A stretch of 64,000 nt of DNA from Oscarella lobularis (Eukaryota > Porifera > Homoscleromorpha > Homosclerophorida > Oscarellidae), in assembly GCF_947507565.1 (NCBI RefSeq), contig NC_089190.1, positions 1,736,001-1,800,000 on the forward strand, written 5' to 3'. Under the pieces are notes generated by a model that was not told the origin of the DNA, made no database searches, and was given only the letters and a program-made list of their open reading frames with translations. Below, one piece after another: positions 14,601-25,105 of the stretch. Made by a program: the position numbers and the translations under genes. The number at the start of each line of letters is the position of its first letter. The stretch's first letter is position 1.

Positions 14601-15946
14601 CGGAAACGAACTCAAGAGCGTCGCTACGATGTCGCGGTCCTTCGAGGAGTTTGACAAAAAACAATCGAGAAGGGAGCTCTGTGACGCTATCGTTGCGCCG
14701 CCGCCGGCTCGCGGATGCCACCGATGCACGTGCGACGGCTGCACTCTTCAATGCTGCCGCGTCTACGACAGGGACGAAGACTCCTGTAGAGCCGGTACGT
14801 TGCCTGGGTAAACCGTAGAGAAGGCGACCGGGCGGAGACGACGTGTAGAATTTAGTTGAAAACTGTGACCAGCGACCGAGGTTCCACTTAATCAAGCACA
14901 CGCGCGTTTTTTTTGTGTTTTTCTGTTTGCTACCTAACCGTCTTTCTCTCTTCCTATATCTATTTAGTACACATTGATATACCTATTCTAAAAACGACTT
15001 CCAGTTTAGTCAAGCCCTTTCCCTTTTCTCGGTGGTGCCGCTTGACGTCCTGTTTTTCCTAGGATGCCAATATCCGTTCGTCCACGGCGCTGCGACCGTT
15101 GCTTTCGCTGTGCCGCCCGGCGACAGATCCGTCTGCGAAATAGTCCTGATTGTCGAGGAGAGCGCCCGAGCGGCGAGTGCCGTCGCTTGGGTCCAAAGCG
15201 ACGCCATGTGCCGCGCGGTCGACGAAATCCGACGGCGCAGGTCAGCGTGCCGAGGCGACGTTCGATTCGGCTTGTACCGATTCGGCACGGAACGCGGTTG
15301 CGGAAGCGTCGTCGACATCGACGGTCATCACTTCGGCTCGTGCGCGGCCGTACGACGAGTTGCGACCGAAATGCTTCAATCAAATGCGAGCGAGATCGAA
15401 GGCGACGTTTACTGCTCCATAACGAACACTCTACGGCAGTACAGATGGATACACGAGAGTCATAAGGCGATCGTCGTCGCGAGCCCGTCGCCGAGACGTC
15501 CCGTGTCCGGCGGACGATTAGGGGGAGTCCATGTCGCCGATTTTTTGCGGCGATCGGGCGTCACGCTGATAGCCGTCGTCAATGCGACTTTCGCGTCGCG
15601 CGACTACAACGTATTCGGTCTCGAGTCGGCGAACGCGTACGTCGTCGACGAATCGAGCGCGAGCGGTTACAGGAAAGTCGACGGCCGGGGAACGATCGCA
15701 GACGTCGAGGGGCCGGGGTCCGAGCTAGCTACCATTGCGTATAATTCCGGCCAAGGCAACGGTCACGGAACGGCGTGGAGCTACGAATTTTTCACGAAAA
15801 GTCCAAGCGTTTTCACGTCGGCCTTTCAACACGACATCGTCGACGTACTCGAAGAGGTCGGCTCGAAGTGCATGGAATGCCGATGCGATCGTTTGGGTGG
15901 GACGACGTGCGTCGTTCTGGATCAATCTCGTTGCCAACGAAGATAA
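8665..15946 (+). CDS. Giant secreted VWC / Kunitz / thyroglobulin-1 / Kazal multidomain protein
   Basis: Twenty exons splice in one frame to 1,888 residues; all junctions except the first are phase 1, typical of shuffled extracellular modules. Exons: 8665-8937, 9319-9451, 9505-10035, 10097-10312, 10361-10564, 10620-10874, 10926-11153, 11208-11411, 11472-11645, 11702-11905, 11966-12163, 12224-12310, 12366-12536, 12602-12784, 12840-13058, 13109-13498, 13565-13774, 13829-14011, 14075-14794, 15063-15946. Signal peptide (LLLFVVVVATAAF); six VWC-like domains (~165-215 and exons 4-8); Kunitz domains in exons 9, 10, 11, 13, 14 and 18 (for example FTYGGCGGNENNF); two thyroglobulin type-1 domains (exon 15 CWCLE, exon 16 CYCVY); Thr/Pro linker; a Kazal/follistatin-like domain (exon 17, VCGTNGQTYRNPC). 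The last two exons (~1355-1888) look like diverged VWA folds ending in Cys clusters. The intron after 10035 uses a GC donor. Likely roles are protease inhibition and growth-factor binding in the matrix; no one-to-one orthologue is recognised. Confidence 0.85.
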
Positions 15947-16085
15947 GCGAGATAGAATTCAAAGCTGGCCTAGTGAGCGTTTTTCTTCCTTCTTCTTCCT
16001 TCTCCTTCTTCGCCGTTTATATAGCGCAGCTATATGAGCTATATAATCTGTGAATCTGATTACGTAAAAAGTTGCGAGTCTAGGT

Positions 16086-16909
16086 CTAGAAGACGCCCGC
16101 TTCAATCTGTTGTTTGACAGACAGTCGTTGGATTTTTCGCGCTTGCTCTTCAATTCCTCGGGTGAAAAGTCGATCGATTTTGCTTTTCTCGCCTTCGTCG
16201 ACGTCGTTTTGATGATAGTGATAGATGACCTAGTGAAAGGAAGTGCACCGACACTTGCTATTCAAATCCCGACGATGGAGGGAAGCACCTGAAGAAATTC
16301 GATGAAGTCAATTCCGTCCGAACCGTCGGAGTCGCATTCAACGAAATATTTTCGTCTCTCTTCAGGACTCGATGTGTCGCCGAGATCGTCAAGCAAAGAA
16401 TCACTAGAAATACACACCACATTATACCGGTATCTGTTCTTTTTAATTTTAAAATTTCTAACATTTCGCGTTCATCTAATAGGCCGTCGGAATTCAGATC
16501 TAACATTTGAAATCGCAGCTTGAGGTCACTAATCTCTTCTTCGCTCCACAAAGGAAACATTTGCTTTAGCTCCGTAACATCCGCAGCTAAGAGCATAGTA
16601 AGAAATATCATATTGTACTGGTACAGTACATTTTGAATTTACATAGAAATTTTTCTTTAGCTTTCAATCGTCGTTGCCTTTCCTGGATAAACGTTTCCCA
16701 GAAATGCGTGTGTAAGACGTGAAAGAAAGACAATTGAGCATTGACTTCTCTTTCGACGGCAGGTCCTTTGTATTGACCTGAGCGAGCAGGGCTTCAAACG
16801 CTTCAAAATCAAATGGAATTGACGCTAAAATACCCGTGTCGCTAAATCGATCTTGCGGTTCGTAAGCAATCGGCTGATAGACAAGCGGAAAACTCGGCGA
16901 GCAACCCAT
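16086..16909 (-). CDS. EF-hand calcium-binding protein with a possible N-myristoylation site
   Basis: Five exons (16778-16909, 16643-16682, 16463-16586, 16289-16403, 16086-16229) give 184 residues. MGCSPSF at the start fits N-myristoylation/palmitoylation. Two EF-hands: loop DLNSDGLLDERE at about residues 88-99, whose exit helix (EIDSLLDDLGD) is completed only by splicing, and loop DSDGSDGIDFIE near 120-131. The arrangement resembles one calmodulin lobe. The C-terminus is Lys/Arg/Gln-rich and probably helical. The family is not identified; a membrane-tethered calcium sensor is a reasonable inference. The start lies only 24 bp from the divergent GPCR start. Confidence 0.75.
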
Positions 16910-16933
16910 GAAAGACCGCGAAGTGACGTCATT
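16910..16933. promoter_or_regulatory. Ultra-short divergent promoter with a CRE palindrome
   Basis: Only 24 bp separate the ATG of the EF-hand gene (16909) from the first in-frame ATG of the GPCR (16934), and TGACGTCA occupies 16924-16931. Transcription must start inside the opposite coding region, or the GPCR may really start at the next ATG (16979). Confidence 0.4.
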
Positions 16934-18270
16934 ATGCCATCACGAAGACCCGTACAAGTCTCCGGAGCGACGGGAGCGATGCAGCCTCATCTCTTCGCCA
17001 ATGGATCGAGCATCGTCAACGCGGTGCTCTATCCTCTCTTTCAGGTCACCTGCTTCCTCTCGATGTTCGGTTCGCTCTCAATCATCCTCACCTACGCCGC
17101 ATTCGCCGATTTACGCAGCACATCGCGTCGCCTTCTCGTCTATCTCTCCCTAATGGACTTCGGCACGGCGCTCGCCAACTCCTACGGCCTCTTCAGCGCC
17201 TTCTCGTCGACGACGATCGGCTGCAAAATCCAAGCGGGCGTCGCCATCTTCACGAGCCTCAGCTCGTTCTTGTGGACAATAAGTCTCGGCGCCTTTCTCT
17301 TCGCGACGATCGTTCTCGAACGGCAAACGCTCGCGCGTCGACTCGTCGTTCTTTTTCACGTGCTCGCCTGGGGAATTCCGATCGTCGTGACGAGCGCCGC
17401 CGCCGCGCTCGACGTGCTCGGATTGGACGTTCAGACGATCGGCGACGACGAGAAACGGTCGCTCGTCGTAACCGGCGGCTGGTGCTACGTCAAGGGGGCG
17501 TGCCGACAGAACACCACTTCCTTTAACATTTCCGATAGGAATAATTGCACTCCGGCTTGGTACGACGAGACCTATTATATGCTGTGGGTCTTCTTAGCTG
17601 GAGCCGCGTGGGAAATCGCCACTTTTGTCCTGTGCATCGTATTTTATTTTGGAATCAAGATTCACATCTATAAAGAGGTATATATGTATGTAGGTAGTGC
17701 GAGAGGTAAATACAAAATTGGGTCTTTTTGTCTATTATAGAATCGGCGTCCGGCGGAGAGTTTTCTTACTCAAGGTCTTTTGAGCACGGCGAATAGCATC
17801 GACAGAAAGCTGACGTTTATTCCACTCGTCTTCTTTCTTCTTCACGTTTGGTCCATCATACGAGACGTCGTCAGCTTTTTGAATCTCGCATCGCCGGAGG
17901 GATGGCGATGGCTAATAGCACTCGAGGTAAAGATTAATAATAGGGAGACTCTCGCTTTAATCCTATTAATTCATTAATTAAACAGGGAATTGGAGATTGT
18001 GGTCAAGGAGCGGCTAATGGCATCCTGTTTTGCCTATTTACTCGATCGGTGCGAAACAAATTGAAAGAATCGCTGTGTAAGCCCTGCTGCTCAAAATCAG
18101 AATCCTCCAAGCCCGTTAGGTCAGACGAATGGGACTACAATTCGATAAAAACGGCCAGGCAGGATCTTAGTCGCTATCAACGCTCGTCGTCGTCCCAAGC
18201 GGAAATAGAAGCGTCCTTGGGCTCTAAAGCCTCTTTACTCTACGACATGAGTTCTGGGTGTTCTTATTAA
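16934..18270 (+). CDS. GPR157-like (cAMP-receptor-like) seven-TM receptor 1
   Basis: Three exons (16934-17677, 17741-17926, 17986-18270), 404 residues. Seven hydrophobic segments; family landmarks are LRSTSRRLLVYLSL after TM1, SSFLWTISL in TM3, VLAWGIPIVV in TM4, GGWCYVK in the second extracellular loop, RKLTFIPLVFFLLHVWSI in TM6 and GIGDCGQGAANGILFC in TM7. These match human GPR157 and Dictyostelium cAMP receptors. The tail is Ser/Arg-rich. An alternative start is MQPHLF at 16979. Ligand unknown; Gq-type coupling is known for mammalian GPR157, only inferred here. Confidence 0.85.
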
Positions 18271-18312
18271 TTAAAATTAATTAATCTACGGTACATAGGA
18301 TATCCGTTTTTT

Positions 18313-19283
18313 TTATTCGCGTTTTGCCAAAGGCGATTCTTTTGTAACTCCGTATTGCTTTCGATCGCTTTTGGGACTTTTTTGAGCCTCTTGTAGCTGC
18401 AGTGATATTTTCTTCTCCTTCTCCTGTCGCTTTTTTTGTAACGTATGCCTTTTACCGTCGTTCAAAAGCAATTGAGCCTATATAAACGTTCCTATACATA
18501 GCTAAGAAACCTCGATGTAATAAGCCCTTACATGCGATAATTCGGAGAGATAGGTTTTTCTGTCTTCCTCCGCTTTATAGTAGAGCTAAAAGTTTATGCA
18601 TATATATATATATATATGCATGCTATAGTGCAAACGGTTGCCTTACGCGAGATTCTTTGTTGAGACGCCACTCGTACGTGCTAAGATCGCGTTCAAGTGC
18701 CGCCTTTTCGCTCTCCAGTTTTTTCAGCAGCATTTTCAAATCCACCTACGTGCAGTTAGACTATTACGGCTAGCACTTAGTACAGCTAGTTGCTTGACTT
18801 GAGATAGATCTTCGTACGAGTCTTCTACTGGTGCCTGTGGATCTATATACGTACAGTAGAGTCAGTGACTCTTCAGTTTTATACACCCGTGTTATTTACC
18901 TATTCGCCCCTCTTTGACCGCTTGAAGTTCGCTCTCTAATCTTTTTAGCTCGGTTTCTAATTGCCGATTTTTTTCGTGTTGCACTTCGTATCGTTGTTGC
19001 CAGTCGCACTCTAACATCCGGCAGTAAGGCGGAAGTGGATTGGGTTACCAGCGACACCTTTTTGTAGGCAAGAGCTACTGTACCTTCCATATGTACCTTT
19101 GACAAACTTTCTTCTAGTTCTTTAATCGTGACTTCTAACTGAGACACGGACGCTCGCATTTCATCGCTGCAAAAGCGGAATGTAGTCGAAGAGAAACGTA
19201 AGAAGTACGTTTACTTACTTGAGCTTTTTCTCTTCTTTAATTCTAGCTACTCGTCGCTCCGACGGGGAAAAGTACGCTGACAT
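18313..19283 (-). CDS. CCDC169: CCDC169-like coiled-coil protein
   Basis: Seven exons (19219-19283, 19097-19166, 18900-19008, 18784-18842, 18647-18745, 18532-18585, 18313-18477) give 206 residues that are almost wholly coiled coil. Segments VSQLEVTIKELEESLSK, CDWQQRYEVQHEKNRQLE, LEREDLS-like LERDLSTYEWRLNKES and EDRKTYLSELS resemble what I recall of vertebrate CCDC169. The C-terminus is Lys/Gln-rich. The family name rests on this resemblance and is moderately sure. It shares a 74-bp divergent promoter with the second GPCR. Confidence 0.6.
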
Positions 19284-19357
19284 GGAAGCGCGAGCATAGA
19301 AACGTCAAGACAACATACGGGGGCGCACAGGGACAGGCGTTTTTGCAGCGTGACGCA
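19284..19357. promoter_or_regulatory. Divergent promoter, CCDC169-like / GPCR 2
   Basis: There are 74 bp between the two start codons. No TATA box was seen. Shared regulation is inferred from spacing. Confidence 0.35.
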
Positions 19358-20653
19358 ATGAAACAGCAGTTCACGACGAGGATACCGGCGTTTACGTTTC
19401 CACCATTAGTCGATCCTTCCGTGTCTTCGGCATGGTTCTACGTCCTCCAAATCACTTGCTTCCTCTCAATGTTCGGCTCGGCGACGATCATCTTCACGTA
19501 CGTCGCCTTCGACGATCTACGCAGCACGTCGCGTCGTCTTCTCGTCTTCCTATCGATTGCCGACTTCGGCACGGCGCTCGCCAACTCCGTCGGCATGTTC
19601 GAACAATTTCCCGACAGTTCGCCTGGCTGCAAAATCCAAGCGTCAATCGCAATCTTCTTCAGCCTCAGCTCCTATTTCTGGACAGTTCACATCGCCGTCT
19701 TCATCTATCTCGCCTTGGTGAAGGAGCGCCAGAGCGGCGGCGGTCCTCTACTCGTCGTTTTTCACATTCTGGCGTGGGGCGTCCCACTTCTCATCGTCGC
19801 TCTCGCCGCCGGCTTCGGCGTGCTCGGCGTCGATCAGACGGCGGCGAATTCCGTGAGAGTCAATAGGACCGGTCACGTGTACTCGATCTCCTCTGTGACG
19901 GCCGGCTGGTGCTTCCTCAAGGCGCCCAATTGCAACGAGACGACTTGCAGTCCGTCGTGGTACACTAAGAGCGTCTATAAAGGATGGCTTGTCTTGGCAT
20001 CCGTTTCTTGGGAAATTTTGGCCCTTCTATTGTGCTCTGTTCTGTATTTCCTCATCAAGTATTACGTGCGAAAAGAGGTACGTTTTCCTGATTTCTCTAA
20101 TTTGTATTTTTTTTATTGTTTTTATTGATGAATACGTCACTCGTTAGAGTTATTGTTTCTAATTTCGTTTCCATTTTAGAGGCGGTCATTTGTGACGTCC
20201 GGTTTACGTGCAGCTGTCAATAGCATCGATCGCAAGTTGGCTTTTGTTCCCCTCGTCTTTTTCCTGCTTCACGTGTGGAGCATCTGTCGCGAGTTGATTC
20301 TGATGATCGATTCCAAGAGCACAATGACTAAAAATACGAAATGGCTGGCGATATTGGAGGGCATTGGCGACTGTGCCCAAGGCTTGGCAAACTGCTTCGT
20401 GTTTTGCTTCTTTACGCCGGCTGTTCGCAAACGGCTCAAAGTCGCCTGCATTCTGTGTTGGGCGAGAATTCGGTTTGGACTTTCCTCGACGAGGAGTCAG
20501 AATTCGCCGTCGTCGCTCCAGCAGCAGAAGCACCAACCAGATTTTCAATCCTACACGCCGCCGCTTCTAAGTCGTTCTTCGAGCATTCGTCGCGGGTCCG
20601 ACGGAGACGAAGGCAAAGAGAAGTCCGAACGATCCCTACTTCTCAGCTCTTGA
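19358..20653 (+). CDS. GPR157-like seven-TM receptor 2
   Basis: Two exons (19358-20077, 20180-20653), 397 residues, starting MKQQFTTRIPAF. It closely resembles receptor 1: LRSTSRRLLVFLSI, SSYFWTVHIAVF, AGWCFLKAPNC, RKLAFVPLVFFLLHVWSI and GIGDCAQGLANCFVFC. The first intron is at the same place as in receptor 1 (after TM5, after Lys-Glu), but the TM7 intron is absent. The C-tail is rich in Ser and Arg and probably phosphorylated. It is a tandem duplicate of the gene at 16934. Confidence 0.85.
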
Positions 20654-20814
20654 AAACATGACCACAGTATTGGCGAATTGAGTTTTTCTAACAGAAGGCA
20701 TGGCTGAGAAATATATGTATGAAGATAGGAAAATGACCTGTAGTGTACTCAGAACAAAATTCAATTAGGGATTATTTTTTATTGATCGTCAACTGCGCAC
20801 GCTCTGTTCTAATA

Positions 20815-22769
20815 ATGAACGGGACAGAAATCAAGCTCGATTACAAGCCATCGAGCAATCCTTCGGCATTTATTAGTACGAATTTGTTTTTTGGGCGGCT
20901 AGGGAGTCTATTTTGGTGCGTCTTTAGTCGATTTTTCGAACGGAAGGCTCGACGTCGACAATCCGAAGTGTATCCAGCCGAAATTCACTTTATACGAGCC
21001 GAAAAATGCGTCGGGCGCTGCAAAACGAAAGCGCGTGCTGGTAGAAGAAAACCGGAGAGATCGAAGAACGCATAAACGGACACGTTCTCCGTCATAGATG
21101 GCAGAAACAGAATTCATGACGTACATGGGCCGAAATTTCGGGCCCGATCGTCCTCCTGAAGATCTCTGTCGGTAAGATTATTCTAAATTCATTGTCGTCT
21201 AATTTAAAAATTGCTCATTTGGAATGAAGAAATTTGGTTGGCGTTCTAGACAAAGGAAGTGGAGTCATGACTCTACACGATGCAACCGAAATGACGCTAC
21301 ATCCAATGACATGTTGTAAGTACAGTAGTAGATGATATAAGGGACTAGCAGACTCTGACTGCACCGTGGTGTTTATTTTTTTATTTTTATTTTTAGTGAA
21401 GGAGGAGACGGAGACAGAAGACGAAGGAGACGAAGGAGACGAGGAAAGCTTTCAGAGCAAGGTACTTCGCCGTTTCGCTTTCTTTCTATCTCGCCACTGC
21501 GTCATATGTGTGTTTTTTTTTCTCAGAGAGCTCGTCTGATCGAAAGCTTTGGCAGTCGAAAGCAGAAGCGAGTCGCCCATCAGAGAGACGGCGGGAGAAT
21601 GAAGGACGCCGCTCTCAAGTCGGTCCTCGAGGAGACGAGACAACACCGAGAGGACAGAAGCGACGGACGTAAGTCTCTAGTATTTATCAGAATCAACCCG
21701 ACAAACTCTTTGTGTAGATGACGAGGAAAATTTGCTGGAAAGTCAAACGCGTTTCATACCGCCCTTTGATGCCCATGCCGAAAAGGCGGAGGACGTTTTC
21801 AAACTAGACGACAGTAGGGATTCCTTTGGTGAAAATGTCTGGGTCTCTCTCGCATAGTGTTCTTCAGTTATCAGTCCCGTTGCTATGGAAGAATTGAAGG
21901 AGGCGTCGAAGGCGTTTCGAAAAGCGACCCGTGTTGACGTGAGCGAGTGGAGAAGTTCAAAGAAGTAAGGAAAAGCGAGCCTTTCAATTTTGGATATTTT
22001 CTATTTTATTGATTTTGATTCTAAGGTATTCCGATTACGTTTTGAATCATCTTGACGTTCTCGGGACTGTTGGCTCGTCTTCGGTGAAGAAAAAGAGAAG
22101 CCGGCTGCTTTGCTACATGGCCTATTTGCTTGCTATTTATCGGAAGGAAGACAAGAAGAAGAAGAAAGTCGACTTGTCACAAGAGTGTGAGAGATCCTGA
22201 AAATGAGTGTGCAAGCGAGGCGCGTGGACATTGTAGTATTTTTCAGGTTTAGACAAAATGGAAATTCCCTCCGCTATTGGCGACGACATACGAAAGATGT
22301 TTGGGGAGATAATTGGTAGCAGTGGAAAGGAGCTAAAGTATGCCTACCTAACCACGTCTGTTCCCTTCTGACTTCTTTTCGGTGCTTAGGCCCTTTCTGA
22401 CAGATTCCACGCGGATTAAATTGACGTCGTACATCCTCGTTCTTGCTTTCTTTATTGAAGGTTTCTCGTACGACTGCACTCAGTTGGCGAGAGACCTCCG
22501 ACTGAATCCGCAACAGTGCGTGCTCGTAATTATATATATATATATGAAGGCTCGTAGGGATTTTCTGCTCTTTTAGAATGGCTCAACGTCTAAGGGCGAT
22601 AGGATGTAGCACGAAGACTTCCCAGGCAGATGCAGGGTCCAAATCTCAAGGCAAGAAGGTCAAGGCGACGGCACTCGACAGTACAATCATCACCACAGAA
22701 TTGACAGTCCCATTTCAAATTGTATCGTCCAAAGGCAAGCGCAAAAAATCGCGCAAGGTTGCGGTTTAG
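20815..22769 (+). CDS. POLR1E: RNA polymerase I subunit RPA49/PAF53
   Basis: Subunit of the TFIIF-like RPA49-RPA34 module of Pol I, acting in rRNA transcription in the nucleolus. Twelve exons total 1,305 nt, 434 residues: 20815-20875, 20928-21040, 21098-21171, 21230-21315, 21397-21461, 21527-21668, 21718-21813, 21868-21964, 22026-22186, 22247-22337, 22390-22515, 22577-22769. Landmarks: IDFSNGRLDVDNPK and FTLYEPKNASG in the dimerisation half, MAETEFMTYMGRNFG, acidic linker, ARLIESFGSRKQKR, then the tandem winged-helix half (FLTDSTRIKLTSYILVLAFF, LARDLRLNPQQMAQRL) and a basic tail ending KKSRKVAV. Length matches the family. Confidence 0.9.
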
Positions 22770-22864
22770 TTTTCGAAATACGTTTATTGCATTTATTGGG
22801 TTAATTGAGATATTCGGGATCTGGATTTGGACGCATGCGTCACCTCCACTTTGGGCGGCGAATC

Positions 22865-24845
22865 ATGAACTTTTCCGAGCTTTTCAAGCAGTCCAATCAG
22901 CTCTGTCGCTTTTCGCCGAACGGAAATCACGTCGTAAGTCGTCGAAAACGCGTCAGAACCCGTCGCATCGCCTTCTTTTCCGAAGGCGAATTGCTCGTCG
23001 TATCGCCTAATCGTTCGCGACGCGAAAACGCTGCAGATAACGAGTCTCTTTACGTGCATCGACGCAATCAATCATTTCGAGGCAAGTCGCCTACTCGTAA
23101 ACAGACAGAAAAAGAAAAACGATTTTCCTCTCTCGATCTAGTGGTCCCCGGATTCGATGTTCGTCCTTTGCTGCCTATTCAAGCGGGCTATCGTGCAAGT
23201 GTGGTCGCTCGAGCAGCCCGACTGGCGATGCAAAATCGACGAGGGTTCGTCGGGATTGACGGCGGCGACGTGGAGCCCCGACAGTCGTCACATTCTCGCG
23301 ACTGCCGATTTCAATGTAAAATTAATTAATTAAATATTTTTAAATATTCGCAAATTTATGTATTATTTTTTTAGTTGAGAGTGACGGTGTGGTCGCTAAC
23401 GGATAAATCGGTCTTTTACATGAAATATCCTAAAGGCATTCGATCGGGTATCTCGTTACTGGGAAAGTGTAGAGACACACTTCTATTTCTATTTTTTGTG
23501 TCTTCTCGCAAGGCTTAGACTTTACGCGCGATGGCAAGTTTCTCGCTTTGGCCGAGCGACGCGATTGCAAGGACTACGTGTCCGTGTTTGCCTGCGACTC
23601 GTGGCAGCTATATAAGGTCAGATCATCGTTTGTGCACTCCGTGACTCTGCCTCATCTGTTTCATTGCTTAGCATTTTCCTGTTGAAACGTCTGACATGTC
23701 CGGAATTCGGTGGTCGCCCGACGGCCACTTTCTATGCGTGTGGGAATCGTTGCTCGAGGTATGAGCACGACATAGGGGAGGCATTATTTATGTACTACTA
23801 TGTCTGTTAGTATGGCGTCTATATCTACTCGATTGATGGGCGGAGGGTTGCCTATTTTTCTGCCTATCAGTACGCTCTAGGAATCAAGTCAATAGGCTGG
23901 TCACCGTCTAGTCAGTTTCTGGCTGTTGGAAGCTATGATCAAAAGGTATGGTGTGCCGACACCCCGTCAAGTATTAATTAATTAATCTCCATCTCAGATT
24001 CGTCTTTTGAATAATATCACATGGAAAACTATAGGCGAATTCACTCACGTCAGAAAATTTGAGCAGAACGACGACGTGGTAAGCTCAAATATTTTAGAGT
24101 CCATGAAATAGAGTGACTTTGGCCTTAGGTTGTGTATAAAGAAATAGAGAAGAAGTCGACTTACGAAGAACAAGTAACGTCAAAATTTCGCGTCAAAAGC
24201 CAATGTGAGCAGTAGAAAAATATTTAATAATATTAGCTCACTATTTGATCTTAGACGAAGTCTGCGAAGGATCCTTGACCGTTCCTACACTCAAACCGGA
24301 TTTGGATAAAGCTCATCCGAAAGTGGGTGTCGGAATCATGGCCTTTAGTAACGATAGCCAATATTTGGCAACTCGAAACGGTAAAAGGATATCATTGCCA
24401 CGGTGACGACTCTCACTTCTATTTTTGCAGATAACATGCCCAACGCGTTGTGGATATGGGACGTGCACAAGTTGAGACAGAGCGTTCTCATGCTTCAGAC
24501 GTCGTCGATTACCGGTACTAATCGATTCCTGGAAGCTACTTTTATCATAGCTTCCCCGCGAGCACGTTTAGTAATATTTGTCTTCCAGCTTTCAGCTGGG
24601 ATCCGTTAAATCCTCGCCTGGCCATCTGCACAGGCAAGAGCAAAGTCTACATGTGGTCGCCGGCCGGCTGCATCACCGTGGACATTCCTAATGACCGTAA
24701 GTAAACGCTCGGTTCTCTGTCCTTTGTCTATTTTTGTCTTCCAGCTCTGTTTCACGCTCAATCGATTGACTGGAATCCGTCCGGCGACGCTCTGGCTCTC
24801 GTCAGTAAAGACCAATTCACCGTGTGTTATTTGACCGACGTTTAG
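22865..24845 (+). CDS. WRAP73: WD-repeat protein WRAP73 (WDR8)
   Basis: Centrosomal WD40 protein needed for spindle anchoring and ciliary-vesicle formation in vertebrates. Thirteen exons total 1,314 nt, 437 residues: 22865-22933, 22986-23081, 23142-23315, 23375-23447, 23513-23616, 23672-23758, 23811-23945, 23998-24078, 24129-24204, 24255-24380, 24431-24514, 24589-24696, 24745-24845. The start [20 protein letters not shown] is nearly the human N-terminus. Other matches: [69 protein letters not shown] and MWSPAGC. The intron after 23081 has a GCAAGT donor. It starts 95 bp after POLR1E on the same strand. Confidence 0.92.
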
Positions 24846-25105
24846 TCTACGCGTTTCAATGCTCAAGCCGTATATTTCAGAATATCCTTTTTCGCAAAGA
24901 CTACTACAAAAAACCCTCTATCTTCATGCATGCAAAATGACAATTGATAATTTAAAATGTTTACAAAATGTACAGGAAAAAACGTTTCTAACGTCGTGGG
25001 GGAGAAGAGAAGTATCGTCTAGTAGAAAAGAATCAAAGGGCAAATGGAGAGGGAAAGAGACTCTCCAGACATTTCTTAAGAATCCATCAAAAAAATTCGT
25101 TGACA
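24846..25105. other. Convergent intergenic spacer
   Basis: AT-rich 3' regions of WRAP73 (+) and the La/CCR4-nuclease gene (-). Nothing else was seen. Confidence 0.5.

Noticed and set aside
19343-19357. Start of GPCR 2 at 19343
   Set aside because: That codon is TTG; the first ATG in frame is at 19358.
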